Shown here: positions 1 through 9,078 of the stretch, piece after piece | How positions within the stretch are numbered: the first letter of the stretch is position 1 | Layout: every line of letters begins with the position of its first letter | DNA from: Maricaulis sp048268525 | Lineage (GTDB): Bacteria; Pseudomonadota; Alphaproteobacteria; Caulobacterales; Maricaulaceae | Reading direction: 5' to 3' | Length of the DNA: 64,000 nucleotides | NCBI RefSeq assembly: GCF_048268525.1 | Contig: NZ_JBLWVH010000008.1 | Location: 28,476-92,475, forward strand | Position numbers and translations under genes: made by a program | The notes under the pieces: generated by a model | The model's input: the letters and a program-made list of their open reading frames with translations, nothing else | The model's database searches: none | What the model was told of the DNA's origin: nothing

Positions 1-236
1 GGCGCCGTGATGCCGTTCTTGCGCATCAGTCGGCAGGCCTCGCGCCCGTCCATGTCGGGCAGCTCGACATCAAGAAGAATGAGATCAGCCCTTTCATTTC
101 GGGCTATGCCCATACCGCTGCCAGCGGTTTCTGCGGACAGGGTGCGAAACTCTTCATGCAGGGCGAACTGCTCGACGAGTGCTTCACGAAGGTCTTCATC
201 ATCGTCGATGATCAGAATGGTTTTTTGCGCGTTCAT
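1..236 (-). CDS. Response regulator receiver domain, truncated by window edge (probable CenR)
   Basis: Reading leftward from the ATG at 236, the first 78 codons are a classic CheY-like receiver. They carry an acidic cluster at D11-D13, a phospho-acceptor Asp at about residue 56 in the stretch ILLDVELPDMDG, and the usual start (TILIIDDDED). The effector domain lies outside the window, so the output is not visible. In Caulobacter the essential envelope regulator CenR lies at this place relative to leuS and parAB. The CenR assignment is therefore synteny-based inference, while the receiver assignment is firm. The gene is divergent from the L,D-transpeptidase, which would suit an envelope regulator. 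Confidence 0.85.
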   Translation of the reverse strand, partial: MNAQKTILIIDDDEDLREALVEQFALHEEFRTLSAETAGSGMGIARNERADLILLDVELPDMDGREACRLMRKNGITA

Positions 237-488
237 GCGTTGATTGTGCCCATTTCGTTTCACAAGGCAATTCCTGCCGGTCGGCAGATCCTGCCCGGCA
301 GGAATTGCTGGTTTGGTCAATTTTTCCCAGCCTGGCTTGATGGCTGATCTGGTCCCGAATTTGCTTGGTTAATGGCAGGTCCGGCTGCCCGGACAAACCT
401 CCGTGGTGGGGGAGGCGAAGTGGACATCCGAGCATACTCGTTCCGGATGTCCCTCGCCGACCACCGCGCTTTTGGCGACAGGTTCCCA

Positions 489-1001
489 ATGGATTGGCAG
501 GTCAGCCGGAACGGCCACATCACTTTATCCTCCGAGCCGAAAGGTGGCACCGTACGCGCAGCGCTGGGACGGTCGGGAGTCACGAAGGCGTCAGACAAGC
601 GTGAAGGAGACGGCGCCACGCCGCTGGGGCGCTATCCATTGCGGCGTGTCCTGTACCGCGCTGACCGGATTTCGGCGCCGGCAACGGCACTGCCCTGCCG
701 CGCCCTGAGACCCGATGACGGCTGGTGTGATGCCCCTGACGATCCGGCCTACAACCGCCCGGTGCGGCGCCCATATCCAGCCTCGCATGAGGCCTTGTGG
801 CGCGAGGATGGGCTTTACGACATCATCCTTGTGCTGGGCCACAATGACGATCCACCCGTCAGCGGCGACGGGTCTGCCATCTTCCTGCACTGCAAGCGGG
901 GTGATTATGAGCCGACGGAGGGCTGCATTGCCCTGGACCCGGATCATGTCCGTGAATTGCTGGCCGCGGCCCGGCCGGACGACTGGCTGACAATCAGCTA
1001 G
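489..1001 (+). CDS. L,D-transpeptidase (YkuD) family protein
   Basis: The protein is 170 residues long from the ATG at 489. The catalytic region is clear: an LGHNDD stretch, then FLHCKRGDYEPTEGCIAL, with the nucleophile Cys at about residue 146 and the preceding His. Family members cross-link peptidoglycan stem peptides or attach proteins to them in the periplasm, or process related substrates. The upstream block KREGDGATPLG and the PYNRPV-type segment are typical of the short single-domain subgroup. No signal peptide is evident. An in-frame GTG at 420 has a better Shine-Dalgarno (GGAGG at 411-415), but the residues it would add do not resemble the family, so 489 is preferred. The start is uncertain. 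Confidence 0.85.
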   Translation: MDWQVSRNGHITLSSEPKGGTVRAALGRSGVTKASDKREGDGATPLGRYPLRRVLYRADRISAPATALPCRALRPDDGWCDAPDDPAYNRPVRRPYPASHEALWREDGLYDIILVLGHNDDPPVSGDGSAIFLHCKRGDYEPTEGCIALDPDHVRELLAAARPDDWLTIS

Positions 1002-1018
1002 CCGGACCTGCAGATCAC

Positions 1019-1699
1019 TTACTTGGACAAACGCGGGCCAAACAGGCCGGTTCCGACCCGTACCGATGTGGCGCCGAGGGCGATCGCTGTGGGGTAGTCG
1101 GCACTCATCCCCATCGATAATCGTTGAACCCCGCTTTCTTCCGCGAGCTTCGCCAACAGGGCGAAGTGGAGACCAGGCGGCTGGTCGACCGGCGGGATAC
1201 ACATCAGACCGGCAATCGCGAATCCATGCTCGCCGCGCACACGTTCCAGGAAAGCCGGCAGGTCCTGCGGGAGGATACCGGCCTTCTGGGCCTCTGCACC
1301 CGTATTCACCTGGACGTAGAGGACTGGCGAGCGGCCCTGACGGTCCATTTCCTTGCGCAGGGCGTCGGCGAGTTTGACCCGGTCCAGGGTTTCGATCACA
1401 TCGAACAGGGCCACGGCCTCGGCGGCCTTGTTGGACTGTAGCGGACCGATGAGGCGCAATTCCAGGTCCGGATACTGTTTTCGGCGCTCGCCCCAGTGCT
1501 CCATCGCCTCCTGGACCCGGTTCTCACCAAAAATGCGCTGACCGGCGGCCAGCGCCGCCTCCAGCCGCTGTTCGGGCTGGCGTTTGGAAACTGCGACGAG
1601 TTTGATGCAGTCTGGCGCCCGGCCCGCCTGGCTGGCCAGCTCACCCATTTCCGCGAGGAGCGCGTCGCGCCGTGTCGTCATGTCGAGAGTATCAGTCAT
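1019..1699 (-). CDS. YggS/PLPBP family pyridoxal-phosphate-binding protein
   Basis: The protein is 226 residues, the usual length for the PLP homeostasis protein family (YggS, PROSC). The PLP-binding lysine is K39 in KLVAVSKRQP. FGENRVQEA and the C-terminal phosphate-binding segment (SMGMSADYPTAI, then GTSVRVGTGLFG-like) are both present. Family members carry free PLP and affect amino-acid and keto-acid balance without a known catalytic reaction. An alternative ATG lies six codons downstream, at 1681. The first ATG shares a CATG with the start of the divergent ThiE-like gene, leaving no intergenic space. Confidence 0.93.
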   Translation of the reverse strand: MTDTLDMTTRRDALLAEMGELASQAGRAPDCIKLVAVSKRQPEQRLEAALAAGQRIFGENRVQEAMEHWGERRKQYPDLELRLIGPLQSNKAAEAVALFDVIETLDRVKLADALRKEMDRQGRSPVLYVQVNTGAEAQKAGILPQDLPAFLERVRGEHGFAIAGLMCIPPVDQPPGLHFALLAKLAEESGVQRLSMGMSADYPTAIALGATSVRVGTGLFGPRLSK

Positions 1700-2333
1700 G
1701 AATTCGCCCTACGACGCAGCCGCGCGGTTGGCAAGGACTGCCCTGTCGGTGCGCGGTGACCGGACATGCGCCTTGCCGCCCTTGCTGGCGCTCACCGACC
1801 CGATGCGGCAACCCGACCCTGTCGCACTGGCAGGCATACTGCCACCGGGCTCCGGTCTCATCTATCGCCATTTCGGCGATCCTGACCGGCTGGCAATCGC
1901 AACTGCCGCAGTCGCCAGAGGCATGGATAGAGGCGTTGTCGTGCTGGTGTCGTCCGATCTGGACCTGGCAATAAGAAGCAATGCTGCCGGCGTGCACTGG
2001 CCCGAGCGAATGATGCCGCAGGCGGCGCGGGCGCGCGCACGCGGATGCGGCATGCCCTTTTCCGGGTCGGCACATGCGCCGTCCACGCTTGCTCGTGCCA
2101 ATCGGGCCGGGCTGGACGCGGTCCTTGTCTCGACAGTCTTTCCCAGCAGCAGCCCATCAGCCGGGCGCGCCATGGGTCCGTTGGCCCTGGCCGCCTGGGC
2201 CCGGCGCACGTCATTGCCGGTCTACGCGCTCGGCGGCGTCAGACACACGAATGCCGGCAGATTGTACGGGCTGGGAATGTCAGGTGTTGCTGTCGTTGGC
2301 GCGATCAGAAACGAAGGGCCGACTCGAACTTGA
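1698..2333 (+). CDS. ThiE/TenI-like thiamine phosphate synthase family protein
   Basis: The protein has 211 residues. A half-barrel with family landmarks is visible: VVVLVSSDLDLAI, then NAAGVHWPE (where true ThiE has a VHLGQ-type motif), then VLVSTVFPSSSPSAG and the C-terminal phosphate-binding YALGGV and GMSGVAVVGAI. ThiE joins the thiazole and pyrimidine halves of thiamine, whereas TenI relatives are aminotransferases or isomerases. The altered VHW motif and the absence of neighbouring thiamine genes make true ThiE activity doubtful. The start ATG at 1698 overlaps head-to-head with yggS. The last 29 bases overlap the 3' end of the convergent NtrZ-like gene. Confidence 0.75.
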   Translation: MNSPYDAAARLARTALSVRGDRTCALPPLLALTDPMRQPDPVALAGILPPGSGLIYRHFGDPDRLAIATAAVARGMDRGVVVLVSSDLDLAIRSNAAGVHWPERMMPQAARARARGCGMPFSGSAHAPSTLARANRAGLDAVLVSTVFPSSSPSAGRAMGPLALAAWARRTSLPVYALGGVRHTNAGRLYGLGMSGVAVVGAIRNEGPTRT

Positions 2334-2736
2334 TTTCCGGCTGCCGCTCTTCGTCGTCGCTGTTGCGCACGAAGAAGCTGTCATCGGGTGATGCAAAACG
2401 AACCTGACCACCCAAACGGATCCGGTCGCCAAAGGTCACGAAAGCTCCGGCACTGAGATCGTCATTGGCACGGGAGTCGCTGCGCTCCAGATAGCCAAGC
2501 GTCACGCCCCAGCGCTCGCCCAGCTCGAGATCATAGGTGGTGGCCTCATCGAGTTCAGGCGTCGGTGCCTCAGCCATGGACAGGGTAAAAGCCTCATACC
2601 AAGGCGCTGCGGCCTCGGTATCCGCATTGACATCATGGGCCATCGCGGCAGGCGCACAGAGAAGGACGGCCGCGGCAGCGCCTGCCACAGTCGATTTTTT
2701 TCCAATGATTTCAAACGGTTTGTTCCGCCCGATCAT
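2305..2736 (-). CDS. ntrZ: NtrZ-like periplasmic regulatory protein
   Basis: The protein has 143 residues. Residues 1-33 form a signal peptide (basic start, an AAAAVLLCAP core, cleavage near AMA-HD). The mature part carries the features I associate with the NtrZ family: ERWGVTLGY, then LSAGAFVTFGDRIRLGGQV, ending RQPEIKFESALRF. In Caulobacter NtrZ acts in the periplasm as an inhibitor of the sensor kinase NtrY, and its gene lies in this same origin-proximal neighbourhood. No ntrY/ntrX is present in the window. The assignment is from motif memory plus synteny. A generic outer-membrane-like small protein is the alternative. Confidence 0.68.
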   Translation of the reverse strand: MIGRNKPFEIIGKKSTVAGAAAAVLLCAPAAMAHDVNADTEAAAPWYEAFTLSMAEAPTPELDEATTYDLELGERWGVTLGYLERSDSRANDDLSAGAFVTFGDRIRLGGQVRFASPDDSFFVRNSDDEERQPEIKFESALRF

Positions 2737-2839
2737 CGTACTTCTCCCTCACGCCAATCTTTTGTAGCGCAGCACTGCCCGCCGACCCAACAGATTCTGC
2801 GCAAATAATGAAAGAAGTCCGAGTCCTGTGGCGGAATTG

Positions 2840-4108
2840 TCAATATCGCCAGCCGAGCTCGACAAAGGCGGTCATCGACCTCTCTGTCTGCCGGGTACGC
2901 CCGGACGCCTGGATGAACGGCTCGCGCGTGGTCGCAGCCTGAACGCCGAACCCGATAAGGCCCGATTCTCCGACAAGGCGTGAAGTGGCAGCCTGCAATG
3001 TCTCGCCGTCGGCATGAATGAAATCATCACTGAAGGCCGCAAACTCCAGCGCAGTCAGCCAATCGCCCTGCTCAAACCCGATCGAGGCCGACCAGGTCTC
3101 CAGGTCGCCATCACCGGCGACACCGTTATTGCTGCGCTGCCAGCGGCCGCCGGCCAGCCAGTCGTTCCAGCGCCAGGACAAACCCGCGTCGAGGCTTGAA
3201 ACCGGTTCGAAACCGACAACGCCATCAACCCCGCCCGCCTTGCTGGCGGCCGTGCTGAAGGCCCATTCGTGCTCGCCGCGGCGAAGGTTGTAGGTCAGGG
3301 AAAGCTCGGCCACTTCTGTGTTGATCGCGCCGACCTGGCCTGTCTCGCCGATCCGGCGGGGACAGTATTCGATACCGCACTGGCTGACTTCCGGGGTAAA
3401 GGACGCCGCAATCCGGATCGTTCCCACCGATGTCTCCTGCCCGAGCGCAATGGAGCGGAAGACCAGTTTCGGATCCTGACCGGAGAAGGGTGTTTCTGAA
3501 CGGATTGCCGACCGGCCCCCCGCCTGGAGGTGACCACCATCAGCTCGAACAAGCCGGGCCGCAGCGGGGCCGCCAACAGGGTCCAGTCGGGCCGCACCCG
3601 CCCCATACCCAAGTCGCAACTCACCCCAGCCGGTGTCGGTGAAGAGATAGGCGTCGGAAATCATCGCGCGTACACGGCCACTGGAGCTGCTGCCGCCGCT
3701 GAAAAGGCCGCTGCCCGGCGCAATCGGAGTCATCAGCGACCCGCCGGGGCCAACCGCCGCACAATCCCCGGTTCCAGGCGGGCAGTCACCCACCCGGCCA
3801 CCATGAGAATCTCCGGTCAGATCGCGCTCGGCATGGCCGGTGAGAACAAAGCCCCACCGGCGGCCGCTTTCGGTGAAGGTTTCGAAATCGAAACCCAGCT
3901 CGACATCCGCCAACGCTTCGGCGCCGCCATCGGGTGTATCGCCTGCCAACAGCACTAGGCCGATGTCGGCACGCCAGCTGACGGAGCTGACATCGTCGGC
4001 GGCAAACGGGTCATAATCAGGAAAATCAGCGTCTTGTGCCGATGCCGGCGGGCCCGCAAGAGTTCCGGACAGAGCCGCGAAAAGTATCGCGCTTGTAGTC
4101 CGTTTCAT
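2840..4108 (-). CDS. Predicted outer-membrane beta-barrel (porin-like) protein
   Basis: The protein has 422 residues from the ATG at 4108. It starts with a clean signal peptide (MKRTTSAILFAALSG, cleavage after ASA-Q). The rest is rich in alternating hydrophobic and polar strands (for example WGFVLTGHAER, WGELRLGYGAG, AELSLTYNLRRGEHEWAFS, DAGLSWRWNDWLAGG) and ends in an aromatic residue (AFVELGWRY), as expected for BamA-dependent barrels. A Cys pair (QCGIEYCP) falls mid-protein. It is probably a porin or an uncharacterised barrel, and the substrate is unknown. The reading frame extends upstream to 4555, but that part lacks coding character and the signal peptide fixes the start. Confidence 0.75.
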   Translation of the reverse strand: MKRTTSAILFAALSGTLAGPPASAQDADFPDYDPFAADDVSSVSWRADIGLVLLAGDTPDGGAEALADVELGFDFETFTESGRRWGFVLTGHAERDLTGDSHGGRVGDCPPGTGDCAAVGPGGSLMTPIAPGSGLFSGGSSSSGRVRAMISDAYLFTDTGWGELRLGYGAGAARLDPVGGPAAARLVRADGGHLQAGGRSAIRSETPFSGQDPKLVFRSIALGQETSVGTIRIAASFTPEVSQCGIEYCPRRIGETGQVGAINTEVAELSLTYNLRRGEHEWAFSTAASKAGGVDGVVGFEPVSSLDAGLSWRWNDWLAGGRWQRSNNGVAGDGDLETWSASIGFEQGDWLTALEFAAFSDDFIHADGETLQAATSRLVGESGLIGFGVQAATTREPFIQASGRTRQTERSMTAFVELGWRY

Positions 4109-4373
4109 CGCTCGCGGTCCCGCCGATCGGCCCCGTCCCCCCGGACGTCGCGCCTTACAGGAGGTGAGCACGGCCTTCCGGTCAAGCGTCCGGATTGGGT
4201 TCGATGCGTGTTCACGCAAACATGTTGCAGGTTTGTCACTCCTTGGTGGGTGCCTTTCGTCGCTGGCGCGCACGGATTCGCGTGTTATACAAACCACTCT
4301 AAATCTGAGGCGCATTCGCGTCCTGCAGTTTCTCGTGCGTTTTCGCCGTCTTGTTTCGAAGGAGTCACGGCAC

Positions 4374-4868
4374 ATGTCGGACCGTCGGATTCTTGGATTG
4401 ATCCTTTCTGCCGCCATTCTTGCACTTCCGGCCTGCGCCTCGCGCAACGCCGAAGCGGCGGAATCATCATCGGAATCGTCCGGATTCCGCTTGCCTTCGC
4501 TTCCCAACCCGCTCGCCAGCAACCGCGTGGTCGAGCCTGAGGGCATCGGCGTCAATGGTTATCTGTGGCGTGCCAGCCTGGACACGATCAGCTTCATGCC
4601 CCTGGCTGAAGTGGATCCGTTCGGCGGCGTCATTGTCACCGATTGGTACGCCAATCCGCAAATGGCCAGCGAGCGCTTCAAGCTGACCGTCTACATTCTC
4701 GATACACGCCTGCGCGCTGACGCCTTGGCCGTCAGCGTATTCCGTCAGGTGCGCAGTGAGAGCGGAGAATGGATCGACGCGGAGACAGGCGCCCAGACGG
4801 CGTACGACATCGAGAACGCCATCCTGACCCGTGCGCGCCAGCTGCGGATTTCGCAACTGGAAAACTAG
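4374..4868 (+). CDS. DUF3576 domain lipoprotein
   Basis: The protein has 164 residues, starting at the ATG at 4374 with a strong GAAGGAG Shine-Dalgarno at 4358-4364. The signal peptide ends in a lipobox (ALPAC, Cys at about residue 21), so it is probably lipid-anchored. The mature part includes GVNGYLWRASLDTISFMPL, DPFGGVIVTDWY and a C-terminal RQLRISQLEN, matching what I know of DUF3576 proteins, which sit immediately upstream of leuS in many alphaproteobacteria. The function is unknown; an envelope role is inferred from location and from the lptE gene two genes downstream. Confidence 0.85.
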   Translation: MSDRRILGLILSAAILALPACASRNAEAAESSSESSGFRLPSLPNPLASNRVVEPEGIGVNGYLWRASLDTISFMPLAEVDPFGGVIVTDWYANPQMASERFKLTVYILDTRLRADALAVSVFRQVRSESGEWIDAETGAQTAYDIENAILTRARQLRISQLEN

Positions 4869-4923
4869 ACCGGCTGCACAGGCTGATCGCATACCGGGGG
4901 CGCGGCGCGGCCGCGGGCCAGAC

Positions 4924-7521
4924 ATGACACGATACAATCCTCGCGAAGCCGAACCCAAGTGGCAATCGGCCTGGGATGCCTGTGATGCATTCAAGGCCAT
5001 TGGCCCCAGCGCATCCAACGACAAGCCCAAATACTACGTCCTCGAGATGTTTCCCTACCCGTCCGGGCGGATCCATGTCGGGCACTCGCGCAATTATACG
5101 ATGGGCGATGTGGTCGCTCGCTATAAGCGCGCGCGCGGGTTTGACGTGCTGCATCCGATGGGCTGGGACGCGTTTGGCCTGCCGGCCGAGAATGCTGCCC
5201 GTGATCGCGGCGTCCATCCGGGCGCCTGGACCCATGACAATATCGACGCCATGCGGGGCCAGCTGCAGCGCCTGGGCCTGGCGCTTGACTGGAGCCGCGA
5301 GATCGCGACCTGCGATCCGGCCTATTACCGTCACCAGCAGGCCATCTTCCTGAAACTGATGGAACGCGGTCTGCTTCACCGCAAGACGGCCAAGGTCAAT
5401 TGGGACCCGGTCGACCAGACCGTACTGGCCAATGAGCAAGTTATCGATGGCCGCGGCTGGCGCTCTGGCGCCCTGGTCGTTCAGCGTGAGCTGGACCAGT
5501 GGTTCTTCAAGATCACCGAATACGCCGACGAACTGACCGACGCGCTCGACGAGCTGGACCGCTGGCCGGACAAGGTCCGTACCATGCAGTCCAACTGGAT
5601 TGGCCGGTCCCGCGGCGCGGAGGTGAGCTTTCCGCTCACCGATACAGGCCTGGCCGAGCAGTTCGGCGCCACCATCGATGTTTTCACGACCCGTCCCGAT
5701 ACCCTGTTCGGAGCCAGTTTCCTGGCGCTCGCGCCCGATCACCCCATCGTCAAGGCATTAGCCGCCGATGATCCGGAGATCGATCGCTTCATGCATGAAT
5801 GCGCCCGCATGGGCACGACGGCCGAAGAAATCGAAAAAGCGCCCAAGCGCGGCGTTGATCTGGGCATCACGGTCCGTCATCCCTTTGACGAGAAATGGGA
5901 ATTGCCGGTCTGGTCAGCGAATTTCGTGCTCTCCGGCTACGGCACGGGCGCTATTTTCGGCTCCCCCGCCGGAGACCAGCGCGACCTCGACTTTGCCCGG
6001 AAATACGACCTCGCCGTACAGCCGGTCGTCCTGCCGCCCGAGGCGAGCGCGGACACGCATGCGATCGAAGACGAGGCCTATACCGGGCCCGGCACGATCT
6101 ACAATTCCCGCTTTCTGGACGGTCTTTCAACAGCCGACGCGCTGGAGCGTGCGATCACCGAGCTGGAAGCCCGCAAGCTTGGCAAGGGTGCGACCAGCTA
6201 TCGCCTTCGCGACTGGCTGGTCTCACGGCAGCGATATTGGGGTTGCCCGATCCCGGTCATTCATTGTGCGGATTGCGGCGTCGTTCCGGTGCCGGAGGAC
6301 CAGCTGCCGGTTGTCCTGCCCGAAGACGTCACCTTCGATCACCCGAGCAACCCGCTGGAGCGCCATCCGACCTGGAAGAATGCCGACTGTCCCAAGTGCG
6401 GCAAAGCGGGTCGCCGCGAAACCGATACGCTGGATACCTTTGTCTGCTCGTCCTGGTATTTCCTGCGCTTCACCTCACCCTGGTCCGAGGACACACCCTT
6501 CCTGGCCAGCGATGCCGAGCACTGGATGCCGGTTGACCAGTATGTCGGTGGTATCGAACACGCCATCCTGCATCTGCTATATGCCCGCTTCTTCACCCGG
6601 GCCCTGAACGACGCCGGCCTGATGAACATGAAGTCGGGCGAACCCTTCGCCGGCTTGTTCACGCAAGGGATGGTAACGCACGAAACCTACAAGTCTGCCG
6701 AAGGCAAGTGGCTGGCGCCGGAGGAGGTCGACCTTCGCAAGGACGGCGCCGTGGAATTGGCGACCGGCAAACCGGTCTCCGTCGGCGCCATCGAGAAAAT
6801 GTCCAAGTCGAAAAAGAATGTGGTCGATCTGGACGCTTTCATCGAAAGCTACGGCGCGGACGCCGTGCGCTGGTTTGTCCTGTCGGACTCACCGCCGGAG
6901 CGGGACGTCGAATACACCGACAGCGGTGTTGAAGGCGTCTGGCGCTTTGTCCAGCGACTGTGGACGACGGTCACCTCCCTTCCGGACGGAGCTCCCGGCC
7001 CGCTGACCATCGCAACAGAGGCTTCCGGACCCGCGCTCGAGATCCGGCGGGCAGCCCACAAGGCCCTGCACGCGGTCACCGACGCGATTGAGGGCTTCCG
7101 CTTCAACTCTGCCGTCGCCCAGGTTCATGATCTGGTCAATGTACTTCGGAAGTTCGAGCCGTCCGACGCAATCGGAACTGCGGCCAAGGCCGAAGCGCTG
7201 GGTATCCTGACCCGCATCATCGCGCCTTTTGTGCCCCACCTGGCCGAAGAATGCTGGGAAACGCTTGGCGGGGAAGGCCTGGTGATTGACGCGGCGTGGC
7301 CCGAAGCCGATCCGGCCTTGCTGGTCGAGGACAGCGTCACCCTGCCGGTTCAGGTCAATGGCAAGCGCCGGACGGAAGTCACGGCGCCAAAGGGAGCCGG
7401 CCAGGATGCCATCCAGGAGTTGGTGATGTCCGACCCGGCGGTCCAGCGCGCGCTGGAAGGGCTTACCGTCCGCAAGGTTATCGTGGTACCTGATCGTATC
7501 GTGAATATCGTCGCAGGATAG
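4924..7521 (+). CDS. leuS: Leucyl-tRNA synthetase
   Basis: The protein has 865 residues, normal for bacterial LeuS. It charges tRNA-Leu with leucine using ATP. The class I signatures are present: the HIGH-type motif HVGH at residues 51-54 after FPYPSGRI, and KMSKS at 625-629. The CP1 editing domain lies between them (TTRPDTLFGASFLALAPDHP, and the GYGTGAIFG segment). A zinc-like cluster (CADCG, CPKCG) is also present. The ATG at 4924 is chosen because the conserved N-terminus (TRYNPREAEPKWQ) begins there. It is followed after 4 bases by lptE and then holA, the usual alphaproteobacterial operon. Confidence 0.98.
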   Translation: MTRYNPREAEPKWQSAWDACDAFKAIGPSASNDKPKYYVLEMFPYPSGRIHVGHSRNYTMGDVVARYKRARGFDVLHPMGWDAFGLPAENAARDRGVHPGAWTHDNIDAMRGQLQRLGLALDWSREIATCDPAYYRHQQAIFLKLMERGLLHRKTAKVNWDPVDQTVLANEQVIDGRGWRSGALVVQRELDQWFFKITEYADELTDALDELDRWPDKVRTMQSNWIGRSRGAEVSFPLTDTGLAEQFGATIDVFTTRPDTLFGASFLALAPDHPIVKALAADDPEIDRFMHECARMGTTAEEIEKAPKRGVDLGITVRHPFDEKWELPVWSANFVLSGYGTGAIFGSPAGDQRDLDFARKYDLAVQPVVLPPEASADTHAIEDEAYTGPGTIYNSRFLDGLSTADALERAITELEARKLGKGATSYRLRDWLVSRQRYWGCPIPVIHCADCGVVPVPEDQLPVVLPEDVTFDHPSNPLERHPTWKNADCPKCGKAGRRETDTLDTFVCSSWYFLRFTSPWSEDTPFLASDAEHWMPVDQYVGGIEHAILHLLYARFFTRALNDAGLMNMKSGEPFAGLFTQGMVTHETYKSAEGKWLAPEEVDLRKDGAVELATGKPVSVGAIEKMSKSKKNVVDLDAFIESYGADAVRWFVLSDSPPERDVEYTDSGVEGVWRFVQRLWTTVTSLPDGAPGPLTIATEASGPALEIRRAAHKALHAVTDAIEGFRFNSAVAQVHDLVNVLRKFEPSDAIGTAAKAEALGILTRIIAPFVPHLAEECWETLGGEGLVIDAAWPEADPALLVEDSVTLPVQVNGKRRTEVTAPKGAGQDAIQELVMSDPAVQRALEGLTVRKVIVVPDRIVNIVAG

Positions 7522-7525
7522 AATC

Positions 7526-8029
7526 ATGCGTTCCAGCCGCCGTGCACTTCTTGTCGGTCTCGTCGTTTCGACGGGCTTGACCCTGTCCGCCTGCGGCTTC
7601 TCGCCAATGTATGGCGGGGCGGGCGTGAACAATGCCTTGTCTGAAATCCGGGTTGAGACCGGGCGGGAGCAGGTTGATTTCCACTTGCAGGAAGCCTTGC
7701 TCGATCGCATGGGCGCACGGCATGCAAGCGGCCCTTATCTCCTTCGCACTGAAAGCGAGACCACACGCTCGGCACTCGGCGTCGGAACCGACGCGGCCGT
7801 ATCACGTTACGCCATCGGTCTGGCGGTTGATTATGAGTTGTTGCGCGAGGGCGAAAGCGTGCCTGTCGTGTCAGGGACTGTCCAGACCGAAGCATCCTAC
7901 AATGTGCCCCAATCGATCTATGCGTCCGTTGCTGCGGAACGAAACGCGACGGAGCGGTCTGCACAGCTCGCGGCCGAACGTATCGCCAACCAGCTCGTGC
8001 GAGCGCTTCAGGACGCCGACACCCAGTGA
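7526..8029 (+). CDS. lptE: LPS assembly lipoprotein LptE
   Basis: The protein has 167 residues with a lipoprotein signal peptide (lipobox LSAC, Cys23) followed by GFSPMYGG, the typical start of alphaproteobacterial LptE. LptE plugs the LptD barrel and helps insert lipopolysaccharide into the outer leaflet of the outer membrane. The segments SRYAIGLAVDYEL and SYNVPQSIYASVAAERNA agree with the family. It sits 4 bases after leuS and overlaps holA by a GTGA, so the three are likely co-transcribed and translationally coupled. Confidence 0.9.
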   Translation: MRSSRRALLVGLVVSTGLTLSACGFSPMYGGAGVNNALSEIRVETGREQVDFHLQEALLDRMGARHASGPYLLRTESETTRSALGVGTDAAVSRYAIGLAVDYELLREGESVPVVSGTVQTEASYNVPQSIYASVAAERNATERSAQLAAERIANQLVRALQDADTQ

Positions 8030-9078
8030 AGGCGTCTGCGCGCGAAGCCGATGCCCGCGTCAATAATCCGGACCCGTCGATCCGCGCCTATCTGATTTAC
8101 GGTCCCGATCGAGGCCTGACCCATGAGCGGGCCCAGACGCTGGTCCGGGCGATCCTTGAGGATCCCGACGATCCCTTCGCTTTGACCCAACTCACCGAGG
8201 AAGACCTGAAGTCCGACCCGGCTGGCCTTGCCGATGCGATGGCTGCCATGTCACTGACAGGTGGAAAGCGTCTGGTCCGGGTCCGACTGACCGGTGAAAC
8301 CGGAAGCGGGCCGATCATCGAGATTATCAAGGGTCTGGAGAGCGGCTCTCAGACGGCGGAAGCTGTGCTGCTGGTCGAATCCGGCGATCTAGCGCCGCGA
8401 GGGAAGCTCCGAAAAACCTTTGAACCTGCAAAAAATGCAATAACGATAGCTTGTTATGCCGATACGTCTCATTCACTCGAATCACTGTGTGAAGACATGC
8501 TAAAGGTAGAGGGGCTCGAACTTGCACGCGAAGCGCGTGCAGCGTGGCTTCCGCGCCTTGAGGGAGATCGTGCCCTGGCCCGAGGCGAGATCGAGAAGCT
8601 GATTCTCTACAAGGGACTTCAGTCCCAGCGCGCTGAGGGCGACGATGTGATCACGCGCGACGACATCGAAGCCGTCGCGGCCGATCAGGGCGAGGCTCAA
8701 CTCGATGCCGTTCTGGCGCCGGCCCTGCTCGGCTTACTGACAAAAGCTGACAGTGCCTATCATCGATCGATCACGGCTGGCGGTTCAGCCGTTGGAATCC
8801 TGCGCGCGCTGCAGCGCCGCCTCGACCAGCTTGGTGCCGTCCATGCTGCAGGCGGAAACGATGGCGCGATGGCGCGCAGCGGCGCCCCGCGATACGGACC
8901 ACAAGCCGATGCCTTCAAGCGTCAATTGTCACTGTGGCGTGGTCGTCGTCTGGAGCATGCCCGCCAGCTCGCTTTCGACGCCGAACGGGCCGTCAAACGG
9001 TCCGGGGCTCCGGCCGAAGCGCTTGTCGGTGATCTTCTGCTGAGGCTGGCGCGCGGCGCCGCCCAGATGGCGCGCTGA
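8026..9078 (+). CDS. holA: DNA polymerase III delta subunit
   Basis: The protein has 350 residues starting at a GTG that overlaps the lptE stop (GTGA). The delta subunit opens the beta clamp within the clamp loader. Visible landmarks are AYLIYGPDRGLTHERAQ at the start, DALVxLLVESG-type segments, YADTSHSLESL, and the C-terminal FKRQLSLWRGRRLEHARQLAFDAERAVKRS. Its stop codon directly abuts the stop of the convergent parB (9078/9079). A short stretch around 8420-8510 is more AT-rich than the rest, but the frame stays open. Confidence 0.93.
   Translation: MKASAREADARVNNPDPSIRAYLIYGPDRGLTHERAQTLVRAILEDPDDPFALTQLTEEDLKSDPAGLADAMAAMSLTGGKRLVRVRLTGETGSGPIIEIIKGLESGSQTAEAVLLVESGDLAPRGKLRKTFEPAKNAITIACYADTSHSLESLCEDMLKVEGLELAREARAAWLPRLEGDRALARGEIEKLILYKGLQSQRAEGDDVITRDDIEAVAADQGEAQLDAVLAPALLGLLTKADSAYHRSITAGGSAVGILRALQRRLDQLGAVHAAGGNDGAMARSGAPRYGPQADAFKRQLSLWRGRRLEHARQLAFDAERAVKRSGAPAEALVGDLLLRLARGAAQMAR

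Noticed and set aside
2840..4555. Longer 571-residue version of the outer-membrane protein
   Set aside because: The part upstream of 4108 is Arg/Ser-rich and not coding-like. A clean signal peptide begins at 4108.
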